Source: Streptomyces sp. NBC_01142 (lineage in GTDB: Bacteria > Actinomycetota > Actinomycetes > Streptomycetales > Streptomycetaceae). Taken from it: DNA of 64,000 bases. The notes below the pieces were generated by a model that did no database searches, was not told where the DNA came from, and saw only the letters and a list, made by a program, of their open reading frames with translations. Within the stretch, counting starts at the first letter, position 1. Every line of letters begins with the position of its first letter. This document shows positions 61,787 to 64,000 of the stretch, one piece after another. Both the position numbers and the translations under genes were made by a program. Location of the stretch: the NCBI RefSeq assembly GCF_026341125.1, contig NZ_JAPEOR010000003.1, positions 992,001 through 1,056,000 of the forward strand, read 5' to 3'.

Positions 61787-62124
61787 GTGACCACGGACGC
61801 GCTGGCGGCGTTGCCTGCCGCCCTGGTACCCGCCCGCGCCTGCGCCGGGCGGGTGCCGAGCACCCCGACACCCCGGTCCGCTACATCACGCTCCGCCAGT
61901 CCATCCGGCCCGCCCCCGACGAGGACCACGGGGCCCGCGATACCGCTGGCCGTATCTACCGGCACCAGTGGTTCGTATGGCCGCACCGCCACACCTACCC
62001 TGACCACGACGACCCGACGGGCTACTCCCGCAAGTGGGTCGACCCCTACCTCGTTACTCCCGAAGGATGCGAGGACGCCCCGATCCTGGGCAGGGAGCGC
62101 GTCGTCAGCGTCCTGCGCCGCTGA
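61787..62124 (+). pseudogene. Conserved small hypothetical gene with one frameshift
   Basis: GTG 61787 opens MTTDALAALPAALVPARACA. After a slip in gccgggcggg (near 61850) another frame, free of stops, gives AEHPDTPVRYITLRQSIRPAPDEDHGARDTAGRIYRHQWFVWPHRHTYPDHDDPTGYSRKWVDPYLVTPEGCEDAPILGRERVVSVLRR to TGA 62122-62124. The second part is clearly coding (strong composition, many aromatic residues). With one base corrected it is a 112-residue protein. No function known. Confidence 0.6.
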
Positions 62125-62155
62125 AGGCACGTCACCAGGTGGGCACCCTGTTGGT

Positions 62156-63240
62156 TCAGGCGGCCTGGCCGAGGCCGGCGGCGGTCAGGTCCTGCTCGCG
62201 TAGAGGGGTGAAGTCGAGCTCGAGCTTCGGGTCGTACGCGTCGGGCTGGATGTCGAGCTCGTGGGTGCTGTACTCGCCGAACCGGTTGATGTGCTCGGTC
62301 AGGTACGGCGAGATGTGCGCCAGGTCTTCCGGATCAATCTCCCAACCCTCCTCCAGCAGCTGTCGCACGATCTCCGCGATGTCCAGGGCGTTGTGGAAGA
62401 TCACTGCGTTCGTGAGCAGGGCGTTGAACTTCATCGCCTTCTCCTGCTCGATCGGGTCGTTGTCCGCGATGACCCCGCGGTTGCCGAAGCCGATCCACTG
62501 GGAGAACCGGTTGAACGACTCCACCTTGTTCGTCGCCGCAGTCACCCGCCGCCGCAGCGGCGCGTCCGAGAGGTAGCGCAGCAGCTGCACGGTGCGGATC
62601 ACGCGGCCGACCTCGCGGAAGGCGGCGTAGGTGGCGTTCTTCCGCGACCCGGAGCGCAGCCGCTTGAGCAGCGTGGAGGAGGAGATCGCCCCCTCCCTCA
62701 CGGAGACGGCCACGCGCATCAGGTGCCGGAACTGGGACTCGATCAGGTCGAAGGCGATGACGTGCTTGCCCGGCTCCCCGAACAGCGAGTCGATGTGCAC
62801 GTACTCGCTCTGCTTGGAGGGCCGGTAGAAGGTCAGTTCCTTCCAGTTCCTAATCCTGGGCATCAGGTGGAAGCCCAGCAGGTGGGCGAGCGCAAAGACC
62901 GGGAAGCTCTGGCCCTGCGTATCTGCGTGCACGGTAGTCGGCTGCACCTCGCTCGTGTTCTTCAGGAGGCCCTCGATGATGTAGACGGCCTCCCACACTC
63001 CGCACGGGATGAAGTGCGTGAACAGCGCGATGTACGTGTCCGAGACGTGGTGGTAGGCGATCCCGCCCGGCTTGCCGTACCTGACGCTCGTCTCGGAGAG
63101 CAGGTTGTCGAGATAGGTGTCCATGTGGGTGCCGTCCGCCGCGACGGCGGTCCCGTCGCCCCACGCCTGCGAGATGTCCAGGCGTGCGTGCGCGTTGACC
63201 AGGTCGAGCTGCGCCTGCAGAAGACCGCTGGCTCGGGTTC
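62156..63240 (-). pseudogene. tnpA: Tn3-family transposase, C-terminal third with full catalytic core
   Basis: From about 63240 the frame reads AQLDLVNAHARLDISQAWGDGTAVAADGTHMDTYLDNLLSETS...YHHVSDTYIALFTHFIPCGVWEAVYIIEGLL...VHADTQGQSFPVFALAHLLGFHLMPRIRNWKEL...NKVESFNRFSQWIGFGNRG... to the stop at 62156. All three catalytic acids are present: Asp in V-A-A-D-G-T-H, Asp in H-A-D-T-Q-G-Q, Glu in K-V-E-S-F-N. The N-terminal two thirds (about 650 residues, including DNA-binding regions) are missing, cut near 63240. Translation from ATG 63124 would lack the first Asp. Residual part of the same element as the resolvase, by proximity. Confidence 0.9.
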
Positions 63241-63319
63241 TCGATGGAGGACGACCGCGGCGTTAGGTGGGGGCATCGGGCACTAGGCTCGGCCACCAGC
63301 CACCGTGACAGGAGTCCCA

Positions 63320-63910
63320 ATGCCCTCGGACAGACCGGCAGACCGCCGCCAAGCACATGGTGCGCCGTTGGCCGACACCCTCACCTACGCTCCGCCCGGC
63401 GTGACGTGTCCCGGCGACGACATGTGGTCGACCGGGATCCGGGGCTACCGCCGTTACGAGCGGACCGTGGTCATCGGGCACGGCGACAGCGACTGGCGCG
63501 CCGCCTCCGAGGCCGTCCTGCATTGGGGCATCAAGCGTCGTAGCGGCTTCAGCGTCGCACCGCTGGCGGGCGCCGGCGAACGGGTCACCGAGGGGGCCGA
63601 ATACACCATCACGGCGGCGTGGGGACCGCTGGCTGTTCGGGAACCGGTCCGAGTAGTCGCCGTCGTCGACACCCCCGACAAATGCGGCTTCGCCTACGGC
63701 ACACTGCCCGGTCACCCAGTGTCCGGTGAGGAGGCGTTCATCGTGTGCAACGCCCCCGACGGCCACGTCACCCTGACCCTGCGTTCGTTGACCAGCCGCG
63801 CCCCCAAGGGTGCATGGCGGCCGCTGTTCCCACTGCTTCTGCTCGCACAACGCTCGTACCGCCGCCGATACCAGCGCGCCCTCCGACACCCGATGCCGCG
63901 GCAGGGCTGA
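63320..63910 (+). CDS. DUF1990 family protein
   Basis: The 196-residue product has the DUF1990 pattern: G-Y-R-R-Y-E-R-T-V-V-I-G-H-G near the start, A-V-L-H-W-G-I-K-R-R-S-G-F, then V-V-D-T-P-D-K-C-G-F-A-Y-G-T-L-P-G-H-P-V-S-G-E-E-A-F-I-V and V-T-L-T-L-R-S-L-T-S. ATG 63320 is preferred over GTG 63305 because caggagt lies just upstream of it. A lipid- or phosphate-linked role has been suggested for relatives only by context; none is visible here. The last 90 bases of the window show nothing. Confidence 0.87.
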   Translation: MPSDRPADRRQAHGAPLADTLTYAPPGVTCPGDDMWSTGIRGYRRYERTVVIGHGDSDWRAASEAVLHWGIKRRSGFSVAPLAGAGERVTEGAEYTITAAWGPLAVREPVRVVAVVDTPDKCGFAYGTLPGHPVSGEEAFIVCNAPDGHVTLTLRSLTSRAPKGAWRPLFPLLLLAQRSYRRRYQRALRHPMPRQG

Positions 63911-64000
63911 AGGTGCGACCGGCACCCATCGCGGAACGACGCCGATCACGCCCCATGCCCCCGCTTGAGCGAGCCTGCGGATGGACTGCGGATCGACTGC

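Overview
The window is very GC-rich, has strong third-position G/C bias and uses GTG starts often. Its families are typical of filamentous actinobacteria: a TipA-like MerR regulator, DUF6191, DUF6221, DUF4262, paired universal stress proteins, an F420-type reductase and SsgA-age Streptomyces hypotheticals. It is almost certainly Streptomyces or a close relative. The mix of scattered metabolic or stress genes with many transposase relics and broken genes looks like a chromosome arm or other accessory region rather than the conserved core. No rRNA, tRNA or CRISPR array was seen.

Layout, left to right. 1-2945: the end of an amidohydrolase, an ice-binding/TIG-repeat protein, then a scrap heap (tyrosine recombinase, Tn3 transposase and WD40 pieces). 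3215-8235: a serine hydrolase, two overlapping membrane-anchored paralogues and a DUF3592 protein. 8901-12877: a three-gene unit of an unknown protein, a MoxR AAA+ ATPase and a zinc-peptidase-like/VWA protein. 13492-18140: a stress cluster with two universal stress proteins around a polyphosphate kinase 2, and a double DUF427 protein. 18838-24713: an unknown gene joined to an S41 peptidase tail, an FMN reductase, a damaged GntR regulator, IS5 and IS701 pieces and an aldo-keto reductase. 24739-33728: small unknown genes, IS701 and ALDH relics, a MscS channel, a TipA-like regulator with its own MerR-type promoter, a broken DUF4262 gene and a second PPK2.

34273-36006 is an intact IS110-type transposase with a 65-bp tandem duplication in its upstream non-coding end. 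36007-41790 holds acetyltransferases, an F420-dependent reductase and small unknown genes. 41911-44872 has an IS5 deletion derivative, then DUF6191, DUF3995, an AAA+ tail and a TPR gene. 45003-52626 carries a double SUKH-4 immunity protein, a MITE-like IS5 derivative, an alpha/beta hydrolase, an FAD monooxygenase and a RidA protein. 52724-59424 has a WYL regulator divergent from RidA, broken TPR/MerR pieces, a tandem pair of secreted RTX-like proteins, a TerB protein and an inositol-monophosphatase-like protein. 59956-63240 is the remains of a Tn3-family transposon (serine resolvase, res-like repeats, 3' half of tnpA), followed by a DUF1990 gene.

The genes fall into small one- to three-gene units, not a long pathway. 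The best functional groupings are the MoxR/VWA operon, the USP-PPK2-USP stress cluster, the RidA/WYL pair around a perfect palindrome, and the self-regulated TipA-like gene. At least seven otherwise well-conserved genes carry one or two small frameshifts. These may be real decay or uncorrected indels in G-rich runs, and this should be settled before they are called pseudogenes.
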